Origin: an uncultured Rikenellaceae bacterium | GTDB lineage: Bacteria; Bacteroidota; Bacteroidia; Bacteroidales; Rikenellaceae | Direction of reading: 5' to 3' | Assembly: GCA_946486375.1 (NCBI GenBank) | Contig: CAMLTW010000010.1 | Span: forward strand, 29,643 to 93,642 | Length of the DNA: 64,000 bases | Part shown: positions 27,357 through 36,567 of the stretch, piece after piece | Position numbering within the stretch: position 1 is the first letter of the stretch | Layout of the letters: every line of letters starts with the position of its first letter | Notes under the pieces: generated by a model | What the model was told of the DNA's origin: nothing | What the model saw: only the letters and a program-made list of their open reading frames with translations | Databases searched by the model: none | Translations under genes and position numbers: made by a program

Positions 27357-27959
27357 TTATTCGATGCCGGCGGCCTTCAGCGCACGCCACTTCTCACCCG
27401 TGATGGGAATGTAAACGTACGCCTTATCGAAAAGTTCATAGCATTTCTCGTAATCTTCCTCTTCATAGGCTTTCGCTATCTCCTGCCCGGCTTTTCTAAA
27501 GACCGAATTCGGAATATAGGCTACCGTATCCAACTGATTTTCATTGCAAATCTTTATGCTATTGGGATGAAGCACCACTCCGTCCTGCACTTTTACCACT
27601 ATTACCAAATCATGATAATTGTGCGTAAATACGGTGCTCAATCCGATGGGAGGCATGATAACATCCGTAGCCGGATACCCCAGCCTGCAGTTGATCGTAT
27701 CCCGCTGCTCCGGAGCAAAACCACGGGCCCAGCCATCGGGCGCATCATCGCCTCTTCCCATCGACCAAAAAGCATACTTGGCCACGAACAAGACACTGTC
27801 CCGCAGAGACATGCCCTCTCCCCACGAGACGGAGCCACGTGCATCCAATGAAGTTTTTCCATTGAAATACATATTCACATCCGTTCGGAACTGAGGACCG
27901 TCGTCCTTGCCGCAGGAAAGAACAGTAAGGGTCAGAAACAGGAAAAAGAGTTTTTTCAT
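27357..27959 (-). CDS. Lipoprotein of unknown function at the end of the tail island
   Basis: A 200-residue predicted lipoprotein: MKKLFFLFLTLTVLSC ends in a lipobox with Cys16, followed by GKDDG, a typical Bacteroidetes surface-export-like stretch. I do not recognise the family. It has an aspartate-rich middle (SMGRGDDAPDGWARGFAPE) and a helical C-terminus (AKAYEEEDYEKCYELFDKAY) that resembles a single TPR. It lies 65 bp downstream of the fibre gene in the same orientation but after an A+T-rich gap. A decayed paralogue lies just beyond it. Island cargo such as immunity, receptor masking or release factor is possible; none is shown by the sequence. Confidence 0.75.
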   Translation of the reverse strand: MKKLFFLFLTLTVLSCGKDDGPQFRTDVNMYFNGKTSLDARGSVSWGEGMSLRDSVLFVAKYAFWSMGRGDDAPDGWARGFAPEQRDTINCRLGYPATDVIMPPIGLSTVFTHNYHDLVIVVKVQDGVVLHPNSIKICNENQLDTVAYIPNSVFRKAGQEIAKAYEEEDYEKCYELFDKAYVYIPITGEKWRALKAAGIE

Positions 27960-28024
27960 GACAACGAAATTAACATAACTTGTAATTATACAAATTTAGT
28001 ACAAAATTTAAATACTATTATCAT

Positions 28025-29722
28025 TTATTCAATCAACGTGGCAACAAAAGCAGCAGACAACGGAACACTGTTGCTTCCGTCGGCAATATAGAAGCTACAG
28101 GAAGTGACCGTCAAGGAAGTAATATTGACCACTAGCTTCCGGATGGTACCGTTCACGAAGGGTGTAATAATTACTACGGGATTGGAGCAACTAAGGTACG
28201 TGATATTATACAAATCGCCATTTTTATAAATATTACTTACTTTACCTTTTGTAAATACTTTTCCTCCTGTAGCTGTACCATGAGCCGTTCCCACAATTCG
28301 GGGGGAAGAAATATTGTCGTACGTATGGCTGTGAGAAGCGGCGGCATAACTGCCTGCAGGCTGGTAACCGCTGTGGACATGGTCGGCGGCGGCGAAAGCG
28401 GAAGCATGCTGGCCGTCCAGCGTATCGGCGTTTCCGGCATTGGTCGCCGTAGCGGCCGTTCCCGCGGAAGCGGCATGACTGACGCTGAAATTGGACGGGT
28501 TATAAATATACATATTCCTTCCGTCGTTGCCGCCCCAGAGCCAGGAAGGCTGTCCCTCCTGTCCCACCCAATACCAATTCTTGTTGCAGGAAGCGCCTGC
28601 GGGAACATAAGCGCCATCGTGGTTGTGACCCGTATCCGCCTTGCCGGCGGGATCGAAGTTGCCCGAATGCCACAGTTCGTTCCATGCGTTCCAGCGTCCG
28701 TCCACCTCACTGTAATTGGCCCGCATCCAAAAACGATTGGTTCCCAACATTTCCGCCGCCAGTTGCATGGCGCCCAGCCCATACGATTTCATGCTGAAAA
28801 CATGTGCGAACGAAGCCGGAACATTGCTATTGGCATACGATCCCCCATTGGTAAAAATCCCGTTGGGATCGACGACCCCATAGGAAAAATCCTTGGGAAG
28901 CATATCTGAACGAACGGCAGTCTCCCGTCCGTCCGTATATGCCTTGGCATCGGTCAGCGTGACGGAACACGTATTCATTACATCGGAACGAAGAGAAGCT
29001 TCCTTTGCGTCCGTATATGTTCTGGCGTCGGAAAGCGCCCGGCCGGCTTTTTCCTGCGCTCCTTCGGGGGTCTCTTTCGCATTCCAAGCCGTACGTTCCG
29101 CAGCGGTAAGGTGCCGAACGGAGTCTCCTGCATGGGCCGAAAGCGCCTCACTGGCCGTCCGGCCAAGATCGTCTGCATACGTTTTTGCGGCAGCGAGTGC
29201 CCCATCGGCCTTTTCCTGCGCTGCGGCAGGGGTCTCCTTTGCACTCCAGATCAACCGTTCGGTATCGGTCAGAAACCGGTGGTCCGAGTCCTGAAGCACA
29301 TCTACAAACCGAGGAACGGAACCGGAGTCGAGCACCAGACAGGGTATCTCCTCTTCCGGAGCGACCGTCGAAGCCGCAGCCCGATAATCACAGGCAACCG
29401 GTTTCACCTTTCCGTCTCCGTAGACTCGCTCCTGAACCGCATACGTCAGTGTCAGGTAAAGGGGCAACGAAACCCCGGAAGCTCCAGCAAAGGGAACAAC
29501 CATCGTTACCGGTCGTTTACCGTAGTCTTTCCCCTCGAGTACCACGAGCCCGGGAGCTACGTCCCAAACGCTTCCGTTCGGAGTGATTTCGCATCCTTGA
29601 ATGACACAGGGGCCATATTGGGCAAAAAAACCGTCGATGGCCCGGAACGTCTCGCTTTGGAGCTCCACCAAATCCTGGCCTGCCCATTTGCGGATGCCCA
29701 CTTCCTGTATATGCCTTTTCAT
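28025..29722 (-). CDS. Tail fibre / receptor-binding protein
   Basis: A 565-residue protein ending the tail operon, expected to attach the particle to target cells. The N-terminal domain (about residues 1-140) resembles baseplate-anchoring parts of phage fibres. Then come two tandem repeats of roughly 48 residues that share TAAERTAWNAKETP-type and AKTYAD-type blocks, predicted to form a trimeric shaft. The C-terminal half carries the elements HNHDGAYV, DHVHSGYQPAGSY and SHSHTYDNI, whose paired histidines resemble metal-binding sites of trimeric fibres such as T4 gp12. It sits 4 bp from the I-like gene. Receptor unknown. Confidence 0.82.
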   Translation of the reverse strand: MKRHIQEVGIRKWAGQDLVELQSETFRAIDGFFAQYGPCVIQGCEITPNGSVWDVAPGLVVLEGKDYGKRPVTMVVPFAGASGVSLPLYLTLTYAVQERVYGDGKVKPVACDYRAAASTVAPEEEIPCLVLDSGSVPRFVDVLQDSDHRFLTDTERLIWSAKETPAAAQEKADGALAAAKTYADDLGRTASEALSAHAGDSVRHLTAAERTAWNAKETPEGAQEKAGRALSDARTYTDAKEASLRSDVMNTCSVTLTDAKAYTDGRETAVRSDMLPKDFSYGVVDPNGIFTNGGSYANSNVPASFAHVFSMKSYGLGAMQLAAEMLGTNRFWMRANYSEVDGRWNAWNELWHSGNFDPAGKADTGHNHDGAYVPAGASCNKNWYWVGQEGQPSWLWGGNDGRNMYIYNPSNFSVSHAASAGTAATATNAGNADTLDGQHASAFAAADHVHSGYQPAGSYAAASHSHTYDNISSPRIVGTAHGTATGGKVFTKGKVSNIYKNGDLYNITYLSCSNPVVIITPFVNGTIRKLVVNITSLTVTSCSFYIADGSNSVPLSAAFVATLIE

Positions 29723-29726
29723 AAAT

Positions 29727-30197
29727 TTAATTTTGAATGATTTTATAACGGGTCAGCACTTGTTTATACCTTTCGATATCGGCCCGAACCTGTTCCGTAT
29801 CCAGCCCTTCGGGAACATAAACCAAAAAATCCGCATTGCCGAACGCCTCACGGATTTCTCCTGAAAGCGCAACGGCGGCCATCCGGGTTTGATCATCGCT
29901 GATTTCCGGCATCATTCCTTCCGTTTCCAATCCCACAGGCAACAGTCCGTCTTCATAAGTAACGATTTTGATGGCAACCGGTTCGCAATATTTCCGACGC
30001 AAGTAACCTTCCAGTACTTTTACCTGGCTGTTCACATTGATTCTCAACCGGATATCATCTCTCCATGTATCGAATTCCGCAAAAAGAATTTGAAGAGGCT
30101 CCGCCAACGACCGGAGAAACCCCAGCCGCACGGGTTGACGTTTGTACGGAGGCAGCATTTGACGGATCAAGTTGGCCGTTTGTAATTTCGGATTCAT
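29727..30197 (-). CDS. Tail protein I-like baseplate component
   Basis: A 156-residue protein between the J-like gene (4-bp overlap) and the fibre gene, the position of P2 gpI or Mu gp48, which connects baseplate wedge and fibre. Visible stretches are RQMLPPYKRQPVRLGFLRSL near the N-terminus and a coiled C-terminus PEGLDTEQVRADIERYKQVL. Assignment rests mainly on gene order. Ends in a charged helix with no enzymatic motif. Confidence 0.65.
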   Translation of the reverse strand: MNPKLQTANLIRQMLPPYKRQPVRLGFLRSLAEPLQILFAEFDTWRDDIRLRINVNSQVKVLEGYLRRKYCEPVAIKIVTYEDGLLPVGLETEGMMPEISDDQTRMAAVALSGEIREAFGNADFLVYVPEGLDTEQVRADIERYKQVLTRYKIIQN

Positions 30198-30991
30198 TGC
30201 TTGGTTGAAATCAGGGTAAATTCGCAGTCGTCGGCATAGTTAAAATAGCCGCTATAGAGTTCGGTCATCACGGTAACGGGAAGAAAGCCTTCGGTATCGG
30301 CACCCTGCCGGGATACGGAAACCGGATCGACCGTCACTACCCCGTCTGCCGCCATGACCGCATCAACCAGTCGTTGAACGTAAAACATAGCATCGAAAGA
30401 AAGAGAAATGCGGAAGTCATCCAGCGCCTGTTTCACCTTTTCACGCACGGTTGTTCGAGGAACCGCCGGATCGTAGTACACATCCAGACGATACCGGATG
30501 CAATCGGCAACCGTACTGATGACTTCCGTTTCCACGCCCGCAAATTTGAAGGAATCCACGTATCCGGCAAAATTGTACCGTTCGTCTTCGGTCAGGGGAA
30601 TGATTTTTCCCGCCTCATCGAATTTCGCCACCTTGACGGAAAGGCCCGCCTCACCTTCCGCTACGGCTACCACCCGAATGATTCGGGCATCCGGATCATC
30701 CTTAGCGTAGTAAAGCATGGCTGTTTTTTCGTCGAACAACAGTTCATGACCGTGCTGAAACCGGTAACACATCTCTGCATACCAGCGTGTTGTGCCCGGA
30801 GTAATCCGATCGGTCAATGCGTTCACCTCGGTACGGAACAGATCCAGGATAATTTCGAAGGAATAAATGGCCACGGCCACGACATAAGTCCATAACCGCC
30901 ATTCGGATACCTTTGAATCAGAAAGGTCGGGGTGGCTATTTCGCAGACCATCGACGATCTGCCGTTGTATTTCGTTAATCGTTCGTGCCAT
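30194..30991 (-). CDS. Baseplate J-like protein
   Basis: A 265-residue baseplate wedge protein. The start MARTINEIQRQIVDGL, the central DRITPGTTRWYAEMCYRFQHGH region and the C-terminal VREKVKQALDDFRISLSFDAMFYVQRLVDAVMAADGV stretch (recognisable as AVPRTTVREKVKQALDDF then QRLVDAVMAADGVV) follow the gpJ/Mu gp47 pattern. It overlaps the LysM gene by 17 bp and the I-like gene by 4 bp. In contractile tails this protein surrounds the central hub and transmits the trigger to the sheath. Confidence 0.8.
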   Translation of the reverse strand: MARTINEIQRQIVDGLRNSHPDLSDSKVSEWRLWTYVVAVAIYSFEIILDLFRTEVNALTDRITPGTTRWYAEMCYRFQHGHELLFDEKTAMLYYAKDDPDARIIRVVAVAEGEAGLSVKVAKFDEAGKIIPLTEDERYNFAGYVDSFKFAGVETEVISTVADCIRYRLDVYYDPAVPRTTVREKVKQALDDFRISLSFDAMFYVQRLVDAVMAADGVVTVDPVSVSRQGADTEGFLPVTVMTELYSGYFNYADDCEFTLISTKQ

Positions 30992-31280
30992 TATCGTATG
31001 TAGTTATATCGTTTTGCAATTGTTTCACCACCATTTGCCGAACCAGTTTGCTGTCCGTATCGATCTCGATCTCCGTTCCCGGACACAGGGCGACGTCAAC
31101 GTAAAAAGCATCGTTGTCCAGAACATTGATACCACAAGCAGCCAGCGCTATCGGGTCGTTTTTCAACTCCGGATTATCCACCAGCAATTGACCGACGGCT
31201 TCCGCAGTGCCATACCAGCGAGCGGCAATATCATAGACGGTTTGGTTTCTGTCAGCCGTTATTTTCATAGTCTGCATCAA
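30975..31280 (-). CDS. LysM-type tail protein (gpX / gp53-like)
   Basis: A 101-residue protein whose N-terminal half is a LysM-like domain: NQTVYDIAARWYGTAEAVGQL and DNPEL match the fold. In contractile systems such proteins (P2 gpX, T4 gp53, Afp7) clamp the hub to the inner baseplate. It overlaps both neighbours (29 bp and 17 bp). A second start, MKITADRN at 31268, is possible. Confidence 0.75.
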   Translation of the reverse strand: MMQTMKITADRNQTVYDIAARWYGTAEAVGQLLVDNPELKNDPIALAACGINVLDNDAFYVDVALCPGTEIEIDTDSKLVRQMVVKQLQNDITTYDNGTND

Positions 31281-31551
31281 GAATTAGTTCTCCGGTGCGG
31301 TCGAGAGAGACATCCCGTACTTTCATACCGTCCCGTTCCATTTGCCGGCGGACAGCCCTCAGGTAATCTGCCGGATCGCTGTCGCCCAGATATAAGGCAC
31401 TGTCCACACCCGTTTCCGGGTTTTCTTTGTAATCGCCCGGAGCCGCCAGCAAAATGTCGCGCTGATGTTGTCCGGTGGATTCCGTGTACAGGATATCCCT
31501 CTCACTAAGGTCGATATCCCCGTTTTCGGAGTATGCGATATCCGTTCTCAT
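31252..31551 (-). CDS. Baseplate wedge protein, gp25/Mu gp46-like
   Basis: A 99-residue protein whose pattern DIAYSENGDIDLSERDILY, QHQRDILLAAPGDYKENPETG and a C-terminal RDVSLDRTGELILDADY matches wedge proteins of the gp25/GPW or Mu gp46 type. Its position before the LysM and J-like genes is that of the wedge gene in P2/Mu-type tails. It overlaps its neighbours by 29 and 4 bp. Confidence 0.65.
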   Translation of the reverse strand: MRTDIAYSENGDIDLSERDILYTESTGQHQRDILLAAPGDYKENPETGVDSALYLGDSDPADYLRAVRRQMERDGMKVRDVSLDRTGELILDADYENNG

Positions 31552-31775
31552 TTCAACGTGTATGTAAATGATCCTGTGACGGAGCCGCCTCCGATCGGAG
31601 CGGTCAATCCTTCAGTGTAAGTAATTTCCATCGAAAGAATGGCATCCACAATCGCTTGGGCAAGCGTATCGGCCACTTTTTCGATGGCAAGCTCCCGATG
31701 ATCGTCCCGTTGATTCATTACCTGCATGAAAGCGGATTGAATGCCGGCTTTTATCGTTGCTTTTACAAGTGCCAT
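31548..31775 (-). CDS. Small tail-operon protein of unknown function
   Basis: A 75-residue protein between spike and wedge genes. It has a helical N-terminal half (AGIQSAFMQVMNQRDDHREL, EKVADTLAQAIVDAILSM) and a glycine-rich end (TAPIGGGSVTGSFTYTLK) with similar counterparts, as I recall, in Bacteroides Mu-like tails. It overlaps the wedge gene by 4 bp and starts 2 bp after the spike stop. It is probably a minor structural or assembly protein; no function can be assigned. Confidence 0.6.
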   Translation of the reverse strand: MALVKATIKAGIQSAFMQVMNQRDDHRELAIEKVADTLAQAIVDAILSMEITYTEGLTAPIGGGSVTGSFTYTLK

Positions 31776-31777
31776 AT

Positions 31778-32326
31778 TCAGTCCTCCAAATAATCGTTCA
31801 GTTCCTGTTTTATTCGCTGAAAATCCATCTTATTGATCGGAGTACCCGACGGCCCGACGCCGGTAGTCACGGTCAGCCTTGCCAGAGCGTCGCACAAGTC
31901 GCCGAGGGTCTTTTTCAAACCGGCCCCACCTCTTTTCAATATCAATCCCTCAGAAGTGACTCCCAGCGCACTCTGGTCGGTTTTTATTTCAAACCCGTTG
32001 GCGCAAAAAGTCGCAATCTGTTTTTCACCGATCGTGACCGTAATTTTATCAATTACCGAAAACATCGAAACATAGAACCGGTTCCCCCCGGCAATCCGGC
32101 TCACCAATACGCCGCTGTCTCTACCAGGTATCACTACGGCTCCTTTCAGGCTCCCGTCCTCCAAAGCATAAAGCAGCACCCCTTTATAGACGATCCTTCC
32201 TACCCGGACATCGCAGGTGCGGGTTTTCTCGTCCACCTCCTCGACCGTTCCGTAAAAGGTACCGTACGCGGCCTGTTGCAGACGCCGGGCCAGCAGCCGC
32301 CGCGCTTCATCGACTTCCCTGCTCAT
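31778..32326 (-). CDS. Baseplate spike (gpV/gp45-like) protein
   Basis: A 182-residue central spike protein. After a helical start (EVDEARRLLARRLQQAAY) comes an OB-fold-like part (YGTVEEVDEKTRTCDVRVG, GAVVIPGRDSGVLVSRI) and a beta stretch with repeated short strands (VIDKITVTIGEKQIATFCANG, LGVTSEGLILKRGG), then a helical tail. This is the shape of membrane-piercing spikes in contractile tails. It overlaps the hub gene by 4 bp. No PAAR tip gene is seen nearby. Confidence 0.75.
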   Translation of the reverse strand: MSREVDEARRLLARRLQQAAYGTFYGTVEEVDEKTRTCDVRVGRIVYKGVLLYALEDGSLKGAVVIPGRDSGVLVSRIAGGNRFYVSMFSVIDKITVTIGEKQIATFCANGFEIKTDQSALGVTSEGLILKRGGAGLKKTLGDLCDALARLTVTTGVGPSGTPINKMDFQRIKQELNDYLED

Positions 32327-33282
32327 AGTTTCAGTCCGATTTCAACCGTGCGACGGGCGCCTCCGGTTCCAAACCTCGTTTCCACACCGTCAATGTAATA
32401 TCGTCCGTCACGTTCATTATAAACGGGATCCTCGATTTCAGCCAGCAGAGTCGGAGCGGCAAAAGGATACAGGAACGTCTCGATTTTGCCTGTATAACCA
32501 TCAAAACTGTATCGTTTCAGTTCGGCGGCAGCCAGGGCGGCCAGTTCCTCTTGGTCGGCTACATCGTAAAAATACAGTACCTTTTCCGTACCGTCTTCGG
32601 CTCCGACTTCCGCTTCGATTTTCGTCCCGTCTTTATGGATGCAAATGGCTTTGATTTTCAGCCTTCTATCATCGGCCCGGTGATATTTCAAATCGTCGTC
32701 CCCGATGACATTATAACGCAAGCGGTATTTGACCGTTTCGCCCCTGATTTTATCCGGTTCCCCGGCATACACGCGTCCGTCGAGGTCGAAAAAAACGGAA
32801 AGACCGTAGTCATTTTTTAACTTTGCAAGCACCCACGCTACGGGTTTGTTGTCTGCTAGAAACTCCGACAAAGTCAGCGAAGCGCAGTAACCCGCCTCAA
32901 GACCGCATTTCTTCAACATTCCGGCCAGCGTCGTTTTCCCTTGCAGGCTGACGCTTCTGTTGCGGGTGAGGTAGAAAGCGTCTTCACACACGATCTCGAG
33001 AGGTGTTTGCAAGTTCAATAGCTTGACAAATCCCCGAAATTCCAAAGTATACGAGCCATTATATCCGAGGTAGATCTCTACCGGATCGCCGACGTTGACC
33101 GTTCGAGCCGTTTCGACACGGGTCGGAGGAGTGCCCTTCTGACGCAGGACTGCCGTGACTGGAACTTTGACCGATGCCGTACCGGCCAGTTCATGCACGG
33201 AGTGCCTGACCGTTATTTCATGAACGCCTCCGAACTCCTTATCCCCGATGCGTACCTTACTGCATAGTACCAACATAGTCAA
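32323..33282 (-). CDS. Tail hub protein (gpD / gp27-like)
   Basis: A 319-residue protein in the slot of late-control gpD of P2 or Mu gp44, the hub on which the spike sits. Visible stretches: VHEITVRHSVHELAGTASVK, VGDPVEIYLGYNGSYTLEF and RGFVKLLNL (hub beta-barrel), DAFYLTRNRSVSLQGKTTLA, NVIGDDDLKYHRADDRRLKI and a C-terminal GRYYIDGVETRFGTGGARR. The pattern of two tube-like barrels around an inserted domain is typical. Overlaps both neighbours by 4 bp. Confidence 0.78.
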   Translation of the reverse strand: MTMLVLCSKVRIGDKEFGGVHEITVRHSVHELAGTASVKVPVTAVLRQKGTPPTRVETARTVNVGDPVEIYLGYNGSYTLEFRGFVKLLNLQTPLEIVCEDAFYLTRNRSVSLQGKTTLAGMLKKCGLEAGYCASLTLSEFLADNKPVAWVLAKLKNDYGLSVFFDLDGRVYAGEPDKIRGETVKYRLRYNVIGDDDLKYHRADDRRLKIKAICIHKDGTKIEAEVGAEDGTEKVLYFYDVADQEELAALAAAELKRYSFDGYTGKIETFLYPFAAPTLLAEIEDPVYNERDGRYYIDGVETRFGTGGARRTVEIGLKL

Positions 33283-33890
33283 ATAATGTCAAGTTCAAAA
33301 TCCTGATCGGTTACGCATTCGATGGTAACGGCCTGGCCATCTTCAACACCTGGTGTTGACGGGTAGCCGATATCCGTAATAACAGCTTGACCGCCACCTA
33401 AAATCAGATCGGTAAGCGCCGATACCACCTCTACCGTTTCGTTGATTTCAAACAGTTCCTGCATTCGTATGATCGAATCGGCAGGATAGCTTCCATCTCC
33501 GGAAGAAATGAAGGCCGCCAGCGATATTTTATAATCGTTGACACTGACCAATTCCTTGACCGACCCTTTGCGACCTACCAGCGGAGTTTCCACGATACTT
33601 TTACTACCGGTCACACTGATAACCGCATGCGGAAGTTCCATTTCCCCTTCCGGCAATGACGGATGCTTAACAAACACCGGCATGAAATACCATTGGCCGA
33701 GTGCGTCCTGCTTGTAAAGTCGTGTGCCTTTGACGAATTCCTGCCGAAATATTGCAGAAGCTCCGGGCATAAAATCATCACCGACAAACTTCTTGTCGGG
33801 TCGCATGGAGAAAAAACCACGGGAATAAGGCACTCCCTTGTAACCCGTAACCGCCCCCAGCAGATCAGGGATGTTGTATTTATGCTTCAT
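33279..33890 (-). CDS. Tail-baseplate adaptor-like protein (DUF6046-like)
   Basis: A 203-residue protein placed between tape measure and hub genes, equivalent in position to P2 gpU or Mu gp43. It contains a distinctive block VVSALTDLILGGGQAVITDI and a preceding RMQELFEINETVEV helix. I associate this pattern with DUF6046 tail proteins of Bacteroidetes phages, tentatively. It overlaps the tape measure gene by 11 bp and the hub gene by 4 bp. A role joining tube and baseplate is inferred from order. Confidence 0.6.
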   Translation of the reverse strand: MKHKYNIPDLLGAVTGYKGVPYSRGFFSMRPDKKFVGDDFMPGASAIFRQEFVKGTRLYKQDALGQWYFMPVFVKHPSLPEGEMELPHAVISVTGSKSIVETPLVGRKGSVKELVSVNDYKISLAAFISSGDGSYPADSIIRMQELFEINETVEVVSALTDLILGGGQAVITDIGYPSTPGVEDGQAVTIECVTDQDFELDII

Positions 33891-36312
33891 AATCGTCTAA
33901 AACCTGTTTAAGCACATTCGCCACCTCGCTTTGAATTTGCCGATAGCCTTTACCGTCTGCGCTGGCAATATGGATTTCAATCTTATCGCAAAACCTAGCC
34001 ACGTTGACCGTTTTTCCGGAGCGGATTTGCGCTGCATATTCAGTTTTGTCCGGATCGTGCTGCAACATGTTCTGCGGCAGCACCGTGGCAGCCATGGTCA
34101 TCGGCATAGCGACCGAAACCGCTGCTGCCACAACCGGCCTCCAAAACGTCGACCGGCGCGAGGCAGCCGGTTCCAGAGACGCGGCACCTTTCAGGTTCGG
34201 AACCATCCTGCCCCCAGCCGGCACTTGCGATCTGACATCCTCTGCTCCGATTTGCGCATAGCCGATTTCTCCAGCATCCAAAGCAAATGATCTGTAAGAA
34301 ACAGAATCGCTCCAATCGGGTACGACTTTACGTAGGTCGAACATACCCAATTCGTTGCCGCCCGCCCTGTCAGAATCAATCTTCCTGTGAAACAGTATGG
34401 AGCTATCGACAACTTCCGAAACAGAAGATGACACCTTTGTCGGAAAAAGCCTGGAAACAACCGCTCCATAGGACGTGGAACCTTTCAAATCAGGCACAAT
34501 CTGGTTTAAATCAGGTGACAGTGAACCTGTCACGGCTCCGGTACTTTTCCTTTCGGAGGCCAGCGCGGAACTGACCGGCTGCAAACCGTAGTCGGTATCC
34601 GAATTAGGAGAGGTGGTAGCTCTTTTTCTTTCGGGAGCGTCAATTCCCGAAAGAAGATCGCCTTTTTCATCGTCCTGTTTCCAAGAGAGTTCCCACGTCA
34701 GCGAGTTTGTAGCTTTCTCGGTCAATTTCCGAATTTTCATGGCTCCGTCGATGATATCCTGCTGCCGTCGTTCGATATCTGCACCTATCTGGCTGATCAT
34801 CATTCGGTTTTCGGAGGAATCACCCAACCCACACGCCTCTTTGAACTTGTACCAGCCCAGTCTGATATAGTCCAGTCCGATCATAATGCCGCCCGTAAGA
34901 AGGTTCCATTCGAACCTGAAATTTTCACAGAACAGTTCCCATACAGCTTTCATGAAATTTACGATACTGTCCCACTGTTTGCCCCATCCTTCCACTTTCG
35001 TCACACAAACCGCGATGACAGCGATAAAGGCTAGGATACCGGCCACAATCCAGGTAAGAGGACAAGCCCATAATGAAGCATTCAAAAACCACTGTACGCC
35101 TGTCCATATCACCGTAGCACCGTTAACGACATTCGTCCAAAGCGCTTGCAGTTTCTGCATACCAATCACGGACTGAATGCCCTTGCGAAGTAACGAAAAT
35201 AACGGAATAAGCTGCGTCAGAGTCACCGCTTGCTCGACAATGATAGCGGCATAACCGCCTGCCGAGCCGGTAAGTTCGAAGAAAGATATCTTCAAATCCT
35301 CTATCTTAGACCGGCAGCGTTCCATCATCTGCTGAGTGGTTTCGGTGCGGATGGCAGCCAGTTCCTGAGCCGCATTGGTATCCGTAACACACTGGGTCAT
35401 TTCGGCTACGGCGTCGGCATTTTCAATCAGGAATCGGGCCGCGACGACATTCTCCGTCCCAAATGCTTTCGAAAGATAAGCAGCATCTGAAAGTTTCGGT
35501 TTCAAGGCATCCAAAGCTTCTGAAAAATTGCTTTCCCGGAGGTCCGTGTCCGACACAGACTGCATCTTTTGAATAATTTCACGCAGGGCCATACCGGCCT
35601 CCATACCTTTCATCCCGCTTCGGCCAAGCACTTCGACGGCTCCGGCGATACTTTCTATCGACAATCCGGCAGCCTGAGCCGCATCGCCCACGATACGGAA
35701 AGATTGCGACAAATCGGTAATTTCGGTATCGCCATACTTGAAACCGGCAACCAGAACATTGACGATTCGATTCGCTTCAGTGGCCTGCAGACCGAACCGT
35801 TCGATGGTTCCTGTCAACGCCCTTGCGGCCTCATCCATTGACAGTCCGGCAGCCTGAGAAAGAACGATGACGTTTTTATGAAGCTCCAGCAATCCCTCCA
35901 TGCCGATTTTGTCCACTTGGATATGCGAAGCCAGCAGCGCGAAGGCACTGACCGCCTGTTCTGCACCGAGACCACTGTCCATACCTGTTCGGCGGGCTGC
36001 CTGGCTCAGTATTTGCAGGTCTTCCCCGACGATACCGGTAGTGGCCGACAAACGAGCCATACTTTGCTCAAAGCCAATGCCAGGAGCCAAGAGGCCAGCA
36101 ATGCCATCCCTGACCTTCTCGATCTGCTCCGCAAGGGCATTTAAATTAATTCCCTTTGACTTTTTCTGTATGTTGGCGAACATGATGTTTATTGAACGAT
36201 CCACACTTCCTGTCAACTGAAAAAGCTGGTTAAAATCACCCTGCAGTGTCCCGACACCGGTAAGAACGTTTCCGCCGATATTTACTTGAGATATACGGGA
36301 ATTATTCATCAT
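33880..36312 (-). CDS. Tape measure protein
   Basis: An 810-residue protein that sets tail length and helps the channel form. The N-terminal third is the TP901-type tape measure core: MARLSATTGIVGEDLQILSQ, AARRTGMDSGLGAEQAVSAF, VLGRSGMKGMEAGMALREI. Hydrophobic helices occur in the middle (PLTWIVAGILAFIAVIAVCV) and again near the C-terminus (VAAAVSVAMPMTMAATVL), as usual. The C-terminal half is rich in low-complexity polar sequence. The tail length implied is short to medium for a contractile particle. The start lies 255 bp after the chaperone frame; that gap holds no convincing gene. Confidence 0.88.
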   Translation of the reverse strand: MMNNSRISQVNIGGNVLTGVGTLQGDFNQLFQLTGSVDRSINIMFANIQKKSKGINLNALAEQIEKVRDGIAGLLAPGIGFEQSMARLSATTGIVGEDLQILSQAARRTGMDSGLGAEQAVSAFALLASHIQVDKIGMEGLLELHKNVIVLSQAAGLSMDEAARALTGTIERFGLQATEANRIVNVLVAGFKYGDTEITDLSQSFRIVGDAAQAAGLSIESIAGAVEVLGRSGMKGMEAGMALREIIQKMQSVSDTDLRESNFSEALDALKPKLSDAAYLSKAFGTENVVAARFLIENADAVAEMTQCVTDTNAAQELAAIRTETTQQMMERCRSKIEDLKISFFELTGSAGGYAAIIVEQAVTLTQLIPLFSLLRKGIQSVIGMQKLQALWTNVVNGATVIWTGVQWFLNASLWACPLTWIVAGILAFIAVIAVCVTKVEGWGKQWDSIVNFMKAVWELFCENFRFEWNLLTGGIMIGLDYIRLGWYKFKEACGLGDSSENRMMISQIGADIERRQQDIIDGAMKIRKLTEKATNSLTWELSWKQDDEKGDLLSGIDAPERKRATTSPNSDTDYGLQPVSSALASERKSTGAVTGSLSPDLNQIVPDLKGSTSYGAVVSRLFPTKVSSSVSEVVDSSILFHRKIDSDRAGGNELGMFDLRKVVPDWSDSVSYRSFALDAGEIGYAQIGAEDVRSQVPAGGRMVPNLKGAASLEPAASRRSTFWRPVVAAAVSVAMPMTMAATVLPQNMLQHDPDKTEYAAQIRSGKTVNVARFCDKIEIHIASADGKGYRQIQSEVANVLKQVLDDYEA

Positions 36313-36567
36313 TCTACGAAAAGGTTTAAAACGACGTTCTTGGATTTTCGTATTTCCAGGCTCGGAAACTTATTGATCAAAGCAGTTAAAGATGGCCTGC
36401 CATACATATCAATCGATGGAACAGCCTACTGTAACAGCTATCCTCCGTCAGATCTGCAGTCTCCAATGGTAAAGAACCGAAAAAACATGATGTCCGGATT
36501 CATGCTATCGAAGGAGGAAATGCTTATTCCAACATTCCACCCTAACAATACTTCAGCAGGAGGAATC

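Noticed and set aside
28025..29722. Diversity-generating retroelement acting on the fibre gene
   Set aside because: No reverse transcriptase and no template repeat of the fibre end were seen in the window.
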